From contig JBBCGS010000001.1 in the NCBI GenBank assembly GCA_037200125.1, forward strand, positions 1 through 64,000: DNA of 64,000 bases, in the 5' to 3' direction. Under the pieces are notes generated by a model. The model had not been told where the DNA came from and ran no database searches. It worked only from the letters and a program-made list of their open reading frames with translations. The position numbers were made by a program, and so were the translations under genes. Within the stretch, counting starts at the first letter, position 1. Every line of letters begins with the position of its first letter. Source of the DNA: JADGHX01 sp037200125. GTDB lineage: Bacteria; Pseudomonadota; Gammaproteobacteria; Steroidobacterales; Steroidobacteraceae. Shown in pieces: positions 1 to 8,295 of this stretch.

Positions 1-825
1 ATGGCCGCACGGCATACGCACATGAGCATTTCCGCACTCGCATCGCCCGTTGGATATGGCAACGTTAGACGCACGCGCCTGCTGCGCGAAGGTCGCCCGC
101 GCGATCCCGAGCACCGTCGCTCGGGATCGCCGCGTCCCTGGAACGAAGTGCCGGTGGCCGGCGCTCTCGTGCAGACGACGACAGCGAGCCCTTCGCACAT
201 CCGGCGATGGCAATGGATTGCGCTCGCGGCGGCGGTGATCGCGACGCATGTCGTGTTGGTCTGGTACGGCAGCCACTACGTGTCGCACGAGCCGCCGCGC
301 AAGACGACTGAGCTGAACATCGAGATCGTGCGTCCGCCGAAGCCCCCGGAGCCTCCCAGGCCCGAGCCGCCGAAGCCACCGCCGCCGAAGGCGCCGCCAA
401 GGGAGGCGCGCGTGTTGCCGCGGATTCAACAGAGCGATCCGTTGCCGCAGGCGGTGGGTGAATCGAGCGAAGCGCCGGTCGCGGTCGCGCCGGTGATTTC
501 GGAGCCGGCGCCGCCACCACCGCCTCCAGCGCCGGAGCCGGTGACGGAGCCGGTTGGGCGTGCGGGTTACCTGAACAACCCGGCGCCGGAATATCCGCAG
601 CTGGCCGTGCGGCAGGGTTGGCAGGGAACGGTGCTTCTGCGCGTGCGCGTGTTGGCGAATGGAAGCGTCGGGTCGGCGGAAGTGAAACAGAGCAGCGGGC
701 GAAAGCTGCTCGACGACGAAGCAATACGCACCGTGAAGACCTGGGCTTTCACGCCCGCAAAACGCGGCAGCACGCCCATCGAGGGGTGGGCGACCGTTCC
801 CATCGAATTCCTTCTGGACCAATGA
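1..825 (+). CDS. tonB: TonB family energy transducer
   Basis: Couples the proton-motive force, through ExbB/ExbD, to outer-membrane TonB-dependent receptors. The translation shows one membrane anchor (about residues 71-89), a long Pro-rich periplasmic spacer with PEPPRPEPPKPPPPK-type repeats (about 108-185), and a C-terminal TonB domain containing the typical YPQLAVRQGWQGTVLLRVRV stretch and a terminal PIEF. The 70 residues before the anchor are long and Arg-rich for a TonB, so the true start is probably a GTG at 148 or 169 (the latter gives MQTTTASPSHIRRW just before the membrane segment). The window begins on the first ATG, so nothing upstream can be judged. It is followed 9 nt later by exbB and probably serves the receptor at 3147-5978. 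Confidence 0.9.
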   Translation: MAARHTHMSISALASPVGYGNVRRTRLLREGRPRDPEHRRSGSPRPWNEVPVAGALVQTTTASPSHIRRWQWIALAAAVIATHVVLVWYGSHYVSHEPPRKTTELNIEIVRPPKPPEPPRPEPPKPPPPKAPPREARVLPRIQQSDPLPQAVGESSEAPVAVAPVISEPAPPPPPPAPEPVTEPVGRAGYLNNPAPEYPQLAVRQGWQGTVLLRVRVLANGSVGSAEVKQSSGRKLLDDEAIRTVKTWAFTPAKRGSTPIEGWATVPIEFLLDQ

Positions 826-834
826 GACAGCCAC

Positions 835-1560
835 ATGATTGACGCATCCTCTTTCCCCGCCGTTGCGGCGACACTTTGGACCCTCGGGGCTTTTTCGGTG
901 GCCACCTGGGGGCTCATCGCCGTCAAGGGCGTACAGCATCTGCGCGTGAAACGCGGCAATTCGCGCTATGCGCGCGCGTTCGGCGGTTCGCCCAGTCTTC
1001 AGGCGGCATCGGAGATCAAGAACGTCGATGCGCCGCTGTCGCGGCTTGCAGCGTCGGGTTTCAGCGTGCTGCGCTCACAGGGCGGCGGGCACGAAGCCGA
1101 TCTCGAGCACGCGTGGGATCGGCACGATCTGCTCGAGCGCAACTTGCGCCAGCACATCCACAAGGAACGGCGCGGGCTCGAAGCGGGCCTCGCGGTGCTG
1201 GGCTCCGTTGGCAGCACGGCGCCGTTCGTGGGCTTGTTCGGCACGGTGTGGGGGATCATGTCCGCGATGAAGGACATCAGCCGCCTCGGCAATGCGTCGA
1301 TCGATGTCGTCGCCGGGCCCATCGGCGAAGCGCTCATCGCGACTGGCATCGGCATCGCGGTGGCCATTCCCGCTGTGCTCGCCTACAACTTCTTCGTGCG
1401 ACGGCTGAAGGCCGTGACCGCGGATCTCGACGACTTCGCTCATGACTTCGTCAATCTCGCGCAGCGAGCGGGCTATCGTGTCGAGCGGAGCATTCGCCCT
1501 GTCGAGTCGCGGCCGCGGGAAGTGGTGGAGCGCGTCGCGCACTCGACGGGAGTCGCGTAA
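835..1560 (+). CDS. exbB: ExbB/TolQ/MotA-type proton channel subunit
   Basis: Inner-membrane proton-channel subunit of the TonB complex. The 241-residue product has an N-terminal membrane segment (about 8-28), a cytoplasmic stretch, and the two C-terminal helices of the family, with the signature GSVGSTAPFVGLFGTVWGIM at about 122-141 and GPIGEALIATGIGIAVAIPA at about 162-181. The length is normal for ExbB. The ATG at 835 lies 9 nt after the tonB stop and the stop overlaps the exbD start by one base (TAATG), so translation is probably coupled. TolQ is an alternative name by homology, but the tonB neighbour favours ExbB. Confidence 0.95.
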   Translation: MIDASSFPAVAATLWTLGAFSVATWGLIAVKGVQHLRVKRGNSRYARAFGGSPSLQAASEIKNVDAPLSRLAASGFSVLRSQGGGHEADLEHAWDRHDLLERNLRQHIHKERRGLEAGLAVLGSVGSTAPFVGLFGTVWGIMSAMKDISRLGNASIDVVAGPIGEALIATGIGIAVAIPAVLAYNFFVRRLKAVTADLDDFAHDFVNLAQRAGYRVERSIRPVESRPREVVERVAHSTGVA

Positions 1561-1964
1561 TGGCCACGACGTATCGCGAAGACGACGATGTGTTGAGCGA
1601 GATCAACATCACGCCGCTGGTCGACGTGATGCTCGTTCTGCTCGTTTCGTTCGTCGTGACGATTCCGGCGCTCACGAACGCCGTGCACATCAACCTGCCG
1701 AAGACGGTGACGACAACGCCGCCGGAGCAGCAGAAGGCGGTCACGGTGACGGTGGATTCGGAGGGGCGCGTCTATCTCGACAATCAGGAAACGCCGTTCG
1801 ACGGCCTGCTGCCGAAGTTGCAGGGATTGAAGGCGTCGAACAGCGGGCTGACGCTGCATCTTCGCGCGGATGACCGCGTTCCCTACGGCGCGGTCGCCAA
1901 GACGATGGCGACGATCGAGCGCGCAGGCGTGTCGCGTGTCGCCGTGCTCACGGATCGCGAATGA
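1560..1964 (+). CDS. exbD: ExbD biopolymer transport protein
   Basis: Third member of the TonB energising complex: a short cytoplasmic N-terminus, one transmembrane helix and a periplasmic domain. The sequence opens with the family motif INITPLVDVMLVLLVSFVV (about residues 14-32), which contains the conserved Asp of the proton path. The periplasmic part ends VAKTMATIERAGVSRVAVLTD, the usual ExbD C-terminus. At 134 residues it has family length. The start overlaps the exbB stop by one base. A sigma-54 activator gene follows 25 nt later on the same strand, so transporter energising and regulation are probably cotranscribed. Confidence 0.95.
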   Translation: MATTYREDDDVLSEINITPLVDVMLVLLVSFVVTIPALTNAVHINLPKTVTTTPPEQQKAVTVTVDSEGRVYLDNQETPFDGLLPKLQGLKASNSGLTLHLRADDRVPYGAVAKTMATIERAGVSRVAVLTDRE

Positions 1965-1989
1965 GCGCGCCCCGGCACAGGGATATGCC

Positions 1990-3090
1990 ATGACCGCGAC
2001 TCCACCGCCGAATCTTCTGGCTTCGCTCGCTGCGACTCCGCGAACCGCGTGGCTCGGGGCCCGCGCGATGGTGTTTGCGTCGCCGGAGTCTCAATCCGTT
2101 CACGAGCACATCGAGCGCGTCGCGCCGACCGATGCCACCGTGCTGATTCAAGGCGAGACCGGGACGGGGAAGGAGCTTGTCGCTCGCCGCATCCACGAGT
2201 TGAGCGGCCGCCGCGGGCCGTTCGTCGCCGTCAATTGCGGCGCGCTCACGCAGTCGCTCGCGGACTCCGAGCTGTTCGGGCATCAGGCCGGCTCGTTCAC
2301 CGGCGCGAACGAAACGCGCGCCGGCTGGTTCGAGGCGGCGAACAAAGGCACCTTGTTGCTGGACGAAGTCGGCGACCTGCCGCTTTCCCTGCAAGTGAAA
2401 CTGCTCCGCGTGCTTCAGGAGCACGAGGTCGTGCCGGTGGGGGCCCGCAAGCCCGTGCCGCTCGACGTGCGCTTCATCGCCGCGAGCAACGTCGAGCTCG
2501 CGGATGCGGTCGCCGCCGGTAATTTCCGGCGTGACTTGTTCTATCGGCTGAACGTCGTCGATATCCGGTTGCCGGCGTTGCGAGATCGGCAAGGAGACAT
2601 CCTGCCGCTGGTGGATCACTTCCTGCATCTCTATGCCGCTCGGCTTCAGATTGGCGTGCCCGATCTGGCTCCGCAGACGCGCAACGCCCTGCTGCACTAT
2701 GCGTGGCCCGGGAATATCCGCGAGCTCGAGAACGTCGTTCACGTCGCGCTGCTCATTGCGACGGAACACGTGATCCGGCCGGAGCATCTGCGCCTGTCTT
2801 CCGTCCTTGGGACGTCCGGCTCGGACGAGCTGCGTCCGCCGCTCGAAGTGATCGGCAAGCAGCTCGATCGGCTCTTCGCGGCGCCGCCTGGGAAGCTGTA
2901 TCAGCAGCTCGAAGAGCTGATCATTCAGCGCGCGTTCGGCTACTGCGGCGAGAATCAGGTGCAGACGGCGCGCCTGCTCGGCATCTCGCGCAACATCCTG
3001 CGCACCCTGCTGAAGCGTGTCGGTCTTCTGTCGAGCGGAGCCGATCCGCTCGAGGCCGACGTCGCGCCCGCCGCGCAGTCCATCGACTGA
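1990..3090 (+). CDS. sigma-54-dependent transcriptional activator without sensory domain
   Basis: AAA+ enhancer-binding protein that remodels RNA polymerase-sigma-54. Walker A is GETGTGKE at residues 55-62, the sigma-54 contact loop is GSFTGA (usually GAFTGA), Walker B is GTLLLDEV, and the arginine-finger region is FRRDLFYRLNV. A Fis-type helix-turn-helix lies near the C-terminus (NQVQTARLLGISRNILRTLL). Only about 30 residues precede the AAA+ domain, so there is no receiver, GAF or PAS domain; activity must be set by level, by a partner, or by a signal acting on the core. The ATG at 1990 was chosen over an upstream in-frame start inside exbD. A close paralogue lies at 11850-12965, and candidate -24/-12 promoters lie between the two. 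Confidence 0.93.
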   Translation: MTATPPPNLLASLAATPRTAWLGARAMVFASPESQSVHEHIERVAPTDATVLIQGETGTGKELVARRIHELSGRRGPFVAVNCGALTQSLADSELFGHQAGSFTGANETRAGWFEAANKGTLLLDEVGDLPLSLQVKLLRVLQEHEVVPVGARKPVPLDVRFIAASNVELADAVAAGNFRRDLFYRLNVVDIRLPALRDRQGDILPLVDHFLHLYAARLQIGVPDLAPQTRNALLHYAWPGNIRELENVVHVALLIATEHVIRPEHLRLSSVLGTSGSDELRPPLEVIGKQLDRLFAAPPGKLYQQLEELIIQRAFGYCGENQVQTARLLGISRNILRTLLKRVGLLSSGADPLEADVAPAAQSID

Positions 3091-3099
3091 CCGGAAGCG

Positions 3100-3127
3100 T
3101 CGCCCGGCCTTTGTCCTGGCCGGGCGA
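3100..3127. terminator. bidirectional terminator hairpin
   Basis: A perfect 10-bp stem, TCGCCCGGCC pairing with GGCCGGGCGA around an 8-nt loop, lies between the stop codons of two convergent genes (3090 on + and 3147 on -). The position and stem strength suggest a shared terminator. There is no long T run on either side. Confidence 0.65.
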
Positions 3128-3146
3128 TGCTCCAGGCTCCATCGCG

Positions 3147-5978
3147 TCAGAGCTTCCCGTTCACCGCCACACCCAGCCAGCGCGGGAACGCAGGCGTGTA
3201 GCTGTTCCATGACTGAGTCAGCGGTGTGTTGTTGTTGAAGACGTTCTTCGCAAGCAATGTCACGCTGAACGCCTGGTTGGAGCGGCTCAGGCCGATCGCC
3301 AGATCCGCGATCGTCTTGCCGGCGACCTCGCTGTAGTCCGAGAGCGCGTTGTCCGACTTGAAGCGGCTCGTGTACGCGGCATTGAAGCTCGTCACGAAGT
3401 CGAGCCCTGCGAACGCGGGCGCGCGGAAATCGACGCCCACGTTGAGCGCGTATTTGTACGCGCCGGGGAGCGTTTCGCCGGAGACGTCGCGATACGCCGG
3501 AGCGCCTGTGAATCCGTTCTCGACGGGCTGCGCCGAGTTGGGGAAGCTGGCGTAGTACGCGTCGTTGTACGCGCCGGAGAGGCGCAAGGTCGTGTGGGGA
3601 ATGCCCGCATATACGCCGTCGATCTCGACACCCTTCGCGATGACCCGCGGCACGTTGCCTGTTGCTGTCGTGTAGGCGATCTGGGGGGTCACGCCGTTCG
3701 CGATGTTCTGGTCGGTAGTGTATTGGTCAACGACGCGCACACCCTGCTGATAGTCCTTGATGCGCGCGTAGAACGCGGCGAGGTTGAACGTCAGCGTGTT
3801 CTCGAGCAATGTCGACTTGAGCCCCACCTCGTACGCGTTGGTCTTCTCACCCGGCACGAGCGCGGACACGCCGTTCACGAATTGCGAGATTCCCGCCTTC
3901 TCGCCGTACTGCCAGGAGACATAGCTCGTGAGATTGCTGTTGATCTTGTAACTCGGGCTCACCACGAACGCGGGCTGCGTCTTCTTGAACGTCTCCGCGT
4001 CGCGTACCGGGAAGACGACGCCGACGGCCGTGCGCCGGATGGCCTTTGCGGCCGCCACCTGCGCGCGCTGGGGCCCCGTCAGCGAGTTGTACGCGGCGCC
4101 CGGAGCGGCGGCCGGGTTGATAGCGACGCCGAAGTATTTGTTCGCCACGGTGTCCGCAACGCGCAGCTGATCGACCGTGTTGAGCGCTGGAACGAGCGCG
4201 CCGGCCGTGTCGTTGTTGAAGCCGCCGAGGAAAACGCCGTTGACGACATCCGGGTTCAGCTCCGGGGCATTGCCGGGATCCTTGATGTACGTCGTGGCGG
4301 TGTTCTTGCGGTCTTCGCGCGTCGCTCGCGCGCCGAGTGTCACCGTCAATGCATCCGCGATGTGCCAGTTCACCTGGCCGAACGCCGCGTAGCTCTTGTT
4401 CTGAATCGACTGGAGTCCGGCCGGCGAGTTGTACGCCATCTTCAGGCCATCGAGCGAGTTCTGCAGCAGGTAGCGCCCGGTGGCGTCCCGATCGAGCGTG
4501 CCGTACTGGCCGTCTGTGGCGAACCAGGCGCCCGCGTCGTTGGCCCATTCACGGCGGTACTCCGCGCCGTTGTCCACGCGGATGAAGTACAGGCCGGTCT
4601 GGTAGTCGAGCGCCTCGCCGATCGTCGAGCTCAGCCGCAGCTCCTGACTCACCTGCTTGTAGTCGTTCCAGAAGCCGCCGGAATTGCGATAGATGTCGAA
4701 CGGCGTGCCTTCGTCGTTCACCGCGTCGAAGTGGTAGTCCTTGTAAGCGGAGATCGACGTGACGTCGAACGATCCGACATGCCAGGCGATGTCGATGAGG
4801 CCACCGTTGCTGCCCGTGACCAGCGGCTGCTGATAGTCGTAGTTCACCGAACCGTCGCCGCCGCCATAGAAATAGCTGCTGCCGGCGGTGTAGCTGCCGA
4901 GTTGCGTGAACCAGCGGCGGGCGAGCCGACGCTCATTCGTGAGCGCGTTGTTCGGCGTGCCGTTCGAGTAAACCGTCGGCGTCGGCAGGTTGATGGTGCG
5001 GCCGTTCGTCGTCTCGCCGCCGCGCGGTGTGTGATCGACAGCGACGCGGATGCTCAGGGAGTCGGACGGCGTGATCAGCGTTTGCAGTCGCCCCGACACG
5101 CGATCCTTGTTCTGCCACGTGAGGTCGGGGTTGTTCTGGTTGACGATGTTGCCGCGGCCCTTGTCCACGGTGAGCGTGCCGCGCCAGGCGACCAGATCGT
5201 CGATCACCGGCCCGCCGGCGGCGAGGCGTCCCTGCACCGTATCCCACTGCCCAAGCGTGACCCCGTAGTCCGCGCTCGGCGTGAACGAGGGGCGCCTCGT
5301 GGTGATGTTGATGACGCCGACACTCGCGTTCTTGCCGAGCAGCGTTCCCTGCGGTCCGCGCGAGACTTCGACGGTGTCGACGTCCGTGAAATCGAAGCTC
5401 GACGTGAGCGCGTTGTAGGCGTAGTTCACGCCGTCCACGATGATGCCGACGCTCGGATCCTGCGCCTCGGTCTGGCCCTGGCGGCCGATGCCGCGAATCG
5501 AGAGGCTGCTGGTGCGCTGGTTGCCCTGATTCCACGAGACGTTGCCGGCGCGCCGCGTGATCGATTCGATGTCGAACGCGTTGAGCCGCTCGAGCTCCTT
5601 GCCGGTGACCACGGAGATGGAGAGCGGCACGTCCTGCAGCGGTTCGAGGCGATTGCGGGCGCGCACGGTTACCTTGCCGAGCCGCGATTCCTCTTCGGGC
5701 TTCGAGGCCGCGCTTGCGCTGGCCGTGCTGGTCGCCGGCTGTGACGTCTTGTCCGCCAGCGTCTGCTCCTCCTTTTGAAGGAGTTGCTTGAGGCGTTCGA
5801 CTTCCGCCTGCACCTGCTCGACGGTGCGCGCATCCTGCGAGAACGCGACGCCGTTCCAGGCGAGCGCGCATCCAGCGGCAAGCAGGGGCAGGGTGGATCG
5901 CCGCAGGGCGCATGCGACCGCGCGCCTTACAGCGCTGGACGATGCGGTGGGAATGCCGGGGGACGATGAGACGGACAT
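3147..5978 (-). CDS. TonB-dependent outer-membrane receptor with N-terminal coiled-coil extension
   Basis: Outer-membrane uptake receptor of 943 residues. After a signal peptide (cleavage likely near ALAWNGVAFSQ) comes an unusual Glu/Lys/Gln-rich heptad-like stretch, about residues 48-80, then a Ser/Ala linker, a TonB-box-like VTVRA, the plug domain (DVPLSISVVTGKELERLN; RGPQGTLLGKNASVGVINI) and a 22-strand-type barrel. The last residues are VAVNGKL, without the usual terminal Phe. The ATG at 5978 is preferred to TTG 5984 because GGAG sits 6 nt before it. It follows the cytochrome/PSD1/DUF1501 genes in the same direction after 82 nt. The substrate is unknown; the neighbouring redox proteins suggest it is processed or sensed in the periplasm. 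Confidence 0.92.
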   Translation of the reverse strand: MSVSSSPGIPTASSSAVRRAVACALRRSTLPLLAAGCALAWNGVAFSQDARTVEQVQAEVERLKQLLQKEEQTLADKTSQPATSTASASAASKPEEESRLGKVTVRARNRLEPLQDVPLSISVVTGKELERLNAFDIESITRRAGNVSWNQGNQRTSSLSIRGIGRQGQTEAQDPSVGIIVDGVNYAYNALTSSFDFTDVDTVEVSRGPQGTLLGKNASVGVINITTRRPSFTPSADYGVTLGQWDTVQGRLAAGGPVIDDLVAWRGTLTVDKGRGNIVNQNNPDLTWQNKDRVSGRLQTLITPSDSLSIRVAVDHTPRGGETTNGRTINLPTPTVYSNGTPNNALTNERRLARRWFTQLGSYTAGSSYFYGGGDGSVNYDYQQPLVTGSNGGLIDIAWHVGSFDVTSISAYKDYHFDAVNDEGTPFDIYRNSGGFWNDYKQVSQELRLSSTIGEALDYQTGLYFIRVDNGAEYRREWANDAGAWFATDGQYGTLDRDATGRYLLQNSLDGLKMAYNSPAGLQSIQNKSYAAFGQVNWHIADALTVTLGARATREDRKNTATTYIKDPGNAPELNPDVVNGVFLGGFNNDTAGALVPALNTVDQLRVADTVANKYFGVAINPAAAPGAAYNSLTGPQRAQVAAAKAIRRTAVGVVFPVRDAETFKKTQPAFVVSPSYKINSNLTSYVSWQYGEKAGISQFVNGVSALVPGEKTNAYEVGLKSTLLENTLTFNLAAFYARIKDYQQGVRVVDQYTTDQNIANGVTPQIAYTTATGNVPRVIAKGVEIDGVYAGIPHTTLRLSGAYNDAYYASFPNSAQPVENGFTGAPAYRDVSGETLPGAYKYALNVGVDFRAPAFAGLDFVTSFNAAYTSRFKSDNALSDYSEVAGKTIADLAIGLSRSNQAFSVTLLAKNVFNNNTPLTQSWNSYTPAFPRWLGVAVNGKL

Positions 5979-6060
5979 GGACAACTCCAGAATCAGACGT
6001 AAGGATGGTGGATGGCTGAAATCTCAGTCGCGCGCGATGAGCTCGCGCGGACCGCGCCGC

Positions 6061-6465
6061 TCAGGTGAGCGGCTTGTATTCCCGGTGACAGGTGCGACAG
6101 TCCTCCATCATTCCCTTGATGAGCGCGCGCGCCCCGTCGATATCGTTCGTGGCGGTTCGCGCGGCGATGTCGAGCGCGTCCCGTCCGCCTTTTTTCGAGA
6201 GCTCGACGGCGCTCGGCGCATCGCCGGAGAACACGAAGTAGGCTTCCATATTTCGATAGAGGCTCTCGATCTCGCGCGCGTCGAGAGCGACCGCCGCCGT
6301 GTCGCCTTTGTCGAGGCTCTTCTGCAGGCTGAGCGCTCGCTTCTCGACCTGCTGCATCCAGCGATCGAACTCGAAGATGCTCGCGGCACCCACTGTCGAT
6401 GCGGCGAGGCCTGCTCCGAGCGCTAGCGCGCCGAGATGACTAAAGCGACGGTGGCTTGTACGCAT
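6061..6465 (-). CDS. small periplasmic cytochrome c'-like protein (C-terminal CxxCH)
   Basis: A 134-residue exported protein with an N-terminal hydrophobic leader (LGALALGAGLAASTVGAAS), a mostly helical body and one heme-attachment motif CRTCH about ten residues from the end. A four-helix bundle with a C-terminal CxxCH is the layout of class II cytochromes (cytochrome c'), so it probably binds one covalent heme in the periplasm; the fold is inferred. Its start lies 26 nt inside the preceding gene (6440-6835), which implies coupled translation and suggests the two products work together. It is the last gene of the PSD1/DUF1501 run before the receptor. No partner enzyme can be named from sequence. 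Confidence 0.8.
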   Translation of the reverse strand: MRTSHRRFSHLGALALGAGLAASTVGAASIFEFDRWMQQVEKRALSLQKSLDKGDTAAVALDAREIESLYRNMEAYFVFSGDAPSAVELSKKGGRDALDIAARTATNDIDGARALIKGMMEDCRTCHREYKPLT

Positions 6466-6835
6466 CGTGGCAGCTCTTGCACGTCTTTCTGAGCGACGAA
6501 TACGCCTCGGTCGCAGCGTCGAAATTGCCTTCGCCCGCGGACTTCGCGATGGTCGCGGCGAGCTCGCGCCCCTGGCGGGCGAGCTTCACCGCGTCCGCCG
6601 CGTTGCCTTTGCCGTCGAAGTAGCCTTCCGCCCAGTGCAGGCTGTCGCGAATGAACTCCGCATTCGTCACGGCGACCCGCGTCTCTTTGGAAGACAGCGC
6701 GGACTCGAGCTCCTTGTTCGCATCGTCGACGTCTTGCATCGTGTTCTTGTCGAAGTCGCTGAGATCGATGCCGGCGAACGCCGCGCCGCTCAAGATGAGC
6801 GCGGCGATCCCGGCGATGGCTTTCCAGCGGCGCAC
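6440..6835 (-). CDS. small periplasmic cytochrome c'-like protein (C-terminal CxxCH)
   Basis: A 131-residue protein with a signal peptide (IAGIAALILSGAAFA), predicted helices and the heme motif CKSCHDAYKPP near its C-terminus. It resembles the product of 6061-6465 in size and plan, and both share the CxSCH/CxTCH...YKP ending, so they look like an ancient duplication. It starts with GTG, sharing one base with the stop of the DUF1501 gene (TAGTG), and ends 26 nt inside the next gene. Tight packing with DUF1501 and PSD1 genes indicates one operon. It is probably an electron carrier or a heme sensor; which of these cannot be told. Confidence 0.8.
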   Translation of the reverse strand: MRRWKAIAGIAALILSGAAFAGIDLSDFDKNTMQDVDDANKELESALSSKETRVAVTNAEFIRDSLHWAEGYFDGKGNAADAVKLARQGRELAATIAKSAGEGNFDAATEAYSSLRKTCKSCHDAYKPPSL

Positions 6836-8268
6836 TACGCAACGATCTCCTTCACCACGTCACCGAAGGTCGTCGTCGCTTTTTCAGAGCGACCGAGGTG
6901 CTGGAAGGTGAGCCTCTTGTGATCGAGCCCGAGCTGGTTCAGCACCGTGGCCTGCAGGTCGTACGTATCCACGATGCCGCTCACAGCGCGCAGGCCGATT
7001 TCGTCCGTGCCGCCGTAGCTGCCGGGCTTGATGCCGCCGCCGGCGATCCATGTGGTGTAGCCCCACGGGTTGTGATCGCGGCCGTCGCCGGTCTGTCCGT
7101 ACGGCGTGCGGCCGAACTCGGCCGTCCATACGACCAGCGTCGTGTCGAGGAGACCGTGGGCTTTCAGGTCGGCCAGCAGGCCCGCGATCGGCTTGTCGAC
7201 CAGGCGAGACATCACCGAGTGGTTCTTCTCGATGTTGTTGTGCGCGTCCCAGCTGTCGACGCTGTTGTCGGGCGCGCCCGAGATCACGTGGATGAAGCGC
7301 ACGTTGCGTTCCACGAGGCGGCGCGCACGGAGCAGGGCGGTGCCGTACTCCTTCGTGACGTTCTCGTCGATGCCGTACAGCTTGCGGGTCGCGTCGCTTT
7401 CCTTCGCGACGTCCACCGCCTCCGGCGCGGATTTCTGCATGCGATACGCGAGCTCGTACGAACGGGCGCGTGCTTGCAGTTCCGTGTCCGAAGGGAAATT
7501 CGAAGCGTGGCTCTGATTGAGCGTCTGAAGCAGTGCCAACGTACCTTGTTGTTCTTCCGCCGAGACTTCCTCAGGTCGCTTGAGATACAGGATCGGCGAA
7601 TCGCCCTGGCGGAACGCGATGCCCTGATAGGTCGCCGGGAGGAAGCCGGAGCTCCAGATCGGCGCGCCGCGTCCGCCGCCCGCGTTGCCAACACCCGTCG
7701 GCAGCACGACGAACGCGGGCAGGTCGGGGTTGGCGGAGCCGAGCCCGTATTCGATCCACGCGCCGAGCGCGGGCCGCCCCGGTGTGAGCCCGCTCGTGTG
7801 CAGCTTGAGCGACGAGATGACGTGCGTGCTGCCTTCCGTCTTCGATCCCTTCAGGAACGCGATGTGATCGGCCTGTGTCGCGAGGTTCGGCAGCAGGTCC
7901 GACACCCACGCGCCGGTTTCACCGTATTGCTTCCAGGTGCGCTTGGTCGCGAGCAGCGCGCCGACGCCACCGTCCGTCGCGGTCTTGAGGTTGTTGCCGA
8001 AAGACTCGGGCAGCGGCTGCCCGTGGAGCTTGATGAGCTCCGGCTTGTAGTCGAACAGATCGAGCGAGCTCGGTGCCCCGGCCATGTGCAGCCAGATGAC
8101 GGACTTCGCCTTGGGAGCGAAATGCGGGGCTTTCGGTGCCATCGGATCTTCCGCCTCGGCACCGAACGCGGTTCGCAGTGAGCCAGGGAGGAGCCCGCCC
8201 AGGGCGAGGCTACCGGCGCCGGCTCCGGCAAGATGCAGAAAGCCGCGGCGTGACGTGTGGTTACTCAT
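6835..8268 (-). CDS. DUF1501 family Tat-exported protein
   Basis: A 477-residue member of DUF1501, a family with an alkaline-phosphatase/sulfatase-like fold and no settled activity. The N-terminus has a twin-arginine signal (SRRGFLHLAGAGAGSLALGG), then the family blocks SVIWLHMAGAPSSLDLFDYKP, HDLG-type segments such as SWDAHNNIEKNHSVMSRLVDKPIAGLLADLKAHGLLD and VVWTAEFGRTPYGQ...GRDHNPWG. GGAAATCC precedes the ATG at 8268. It lies 27 nt after the PSD1 gene, the standard pairing for these two families, which are abundant in planctomycetes. It probably folds with cofactors in the cytoplasm and acts in the periplasm. Confidence 0.9.
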   Translation of the reverse strand: MSNHTSRRGFLHLAGAGAGSLALGGLLPGSLRTAFGAEAEDPMAPKAPHFAPKAKSVIWLHMAGAPSSLDLFDYKPELIKLHGQPLPESFGNNLKTATDGGVGALLATKRTWKQYGETGAWVSDLLPNLATQADHIAFLKGSKTEGSTHVISSLKLHTSGLTPGRPALGAWIEYGLGSANPDLPAFVVLPTGVGNAGGGRGAPIWSSGFLPATYQGIAFRQGDSPILYLKRPEEVSAEEQQGTLALLQTLNQSHASNFPSDTELQARARSYELAYRMQKSAPEAVDVAKESDATRKLYGIDENVTKEYGTALLRARRLVERNVRFIHVISGAPDNSVDSWDAHNNIEKNHSVMSRLVDKPIAGLLADLKAHGLLDTTLVVWTAEFGRTPYGQTGDGRDHNPWGYTTWIAGGGIKPGSYGGTDEIGLRAVSGIVDTYDLQATVLNQLGLDHKRLTFQHLGRSEKATTTFGDVVKEIVA

Positions 8269-8295
8269 GTTGGGATTTCCGTAGTCGGTGAGATT

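Noticed and set aside
3594..5744. 716-codon open frame on the + strand
   Set aside because: It is exactly antisense to the TonB receptor gene; its translation is Arg/Val-rich with no domain, as expected from GC-rich third-position bias.
6068..6082. Sigma-54 promoter upstream of the TonB receptor at 5978
   Set aside because: A GG-N10-GC skeleton occurs on the minus strand but the -24 part (GGGAATA) does not resemble TGGCACG and it lies inside the preceding gene's end.
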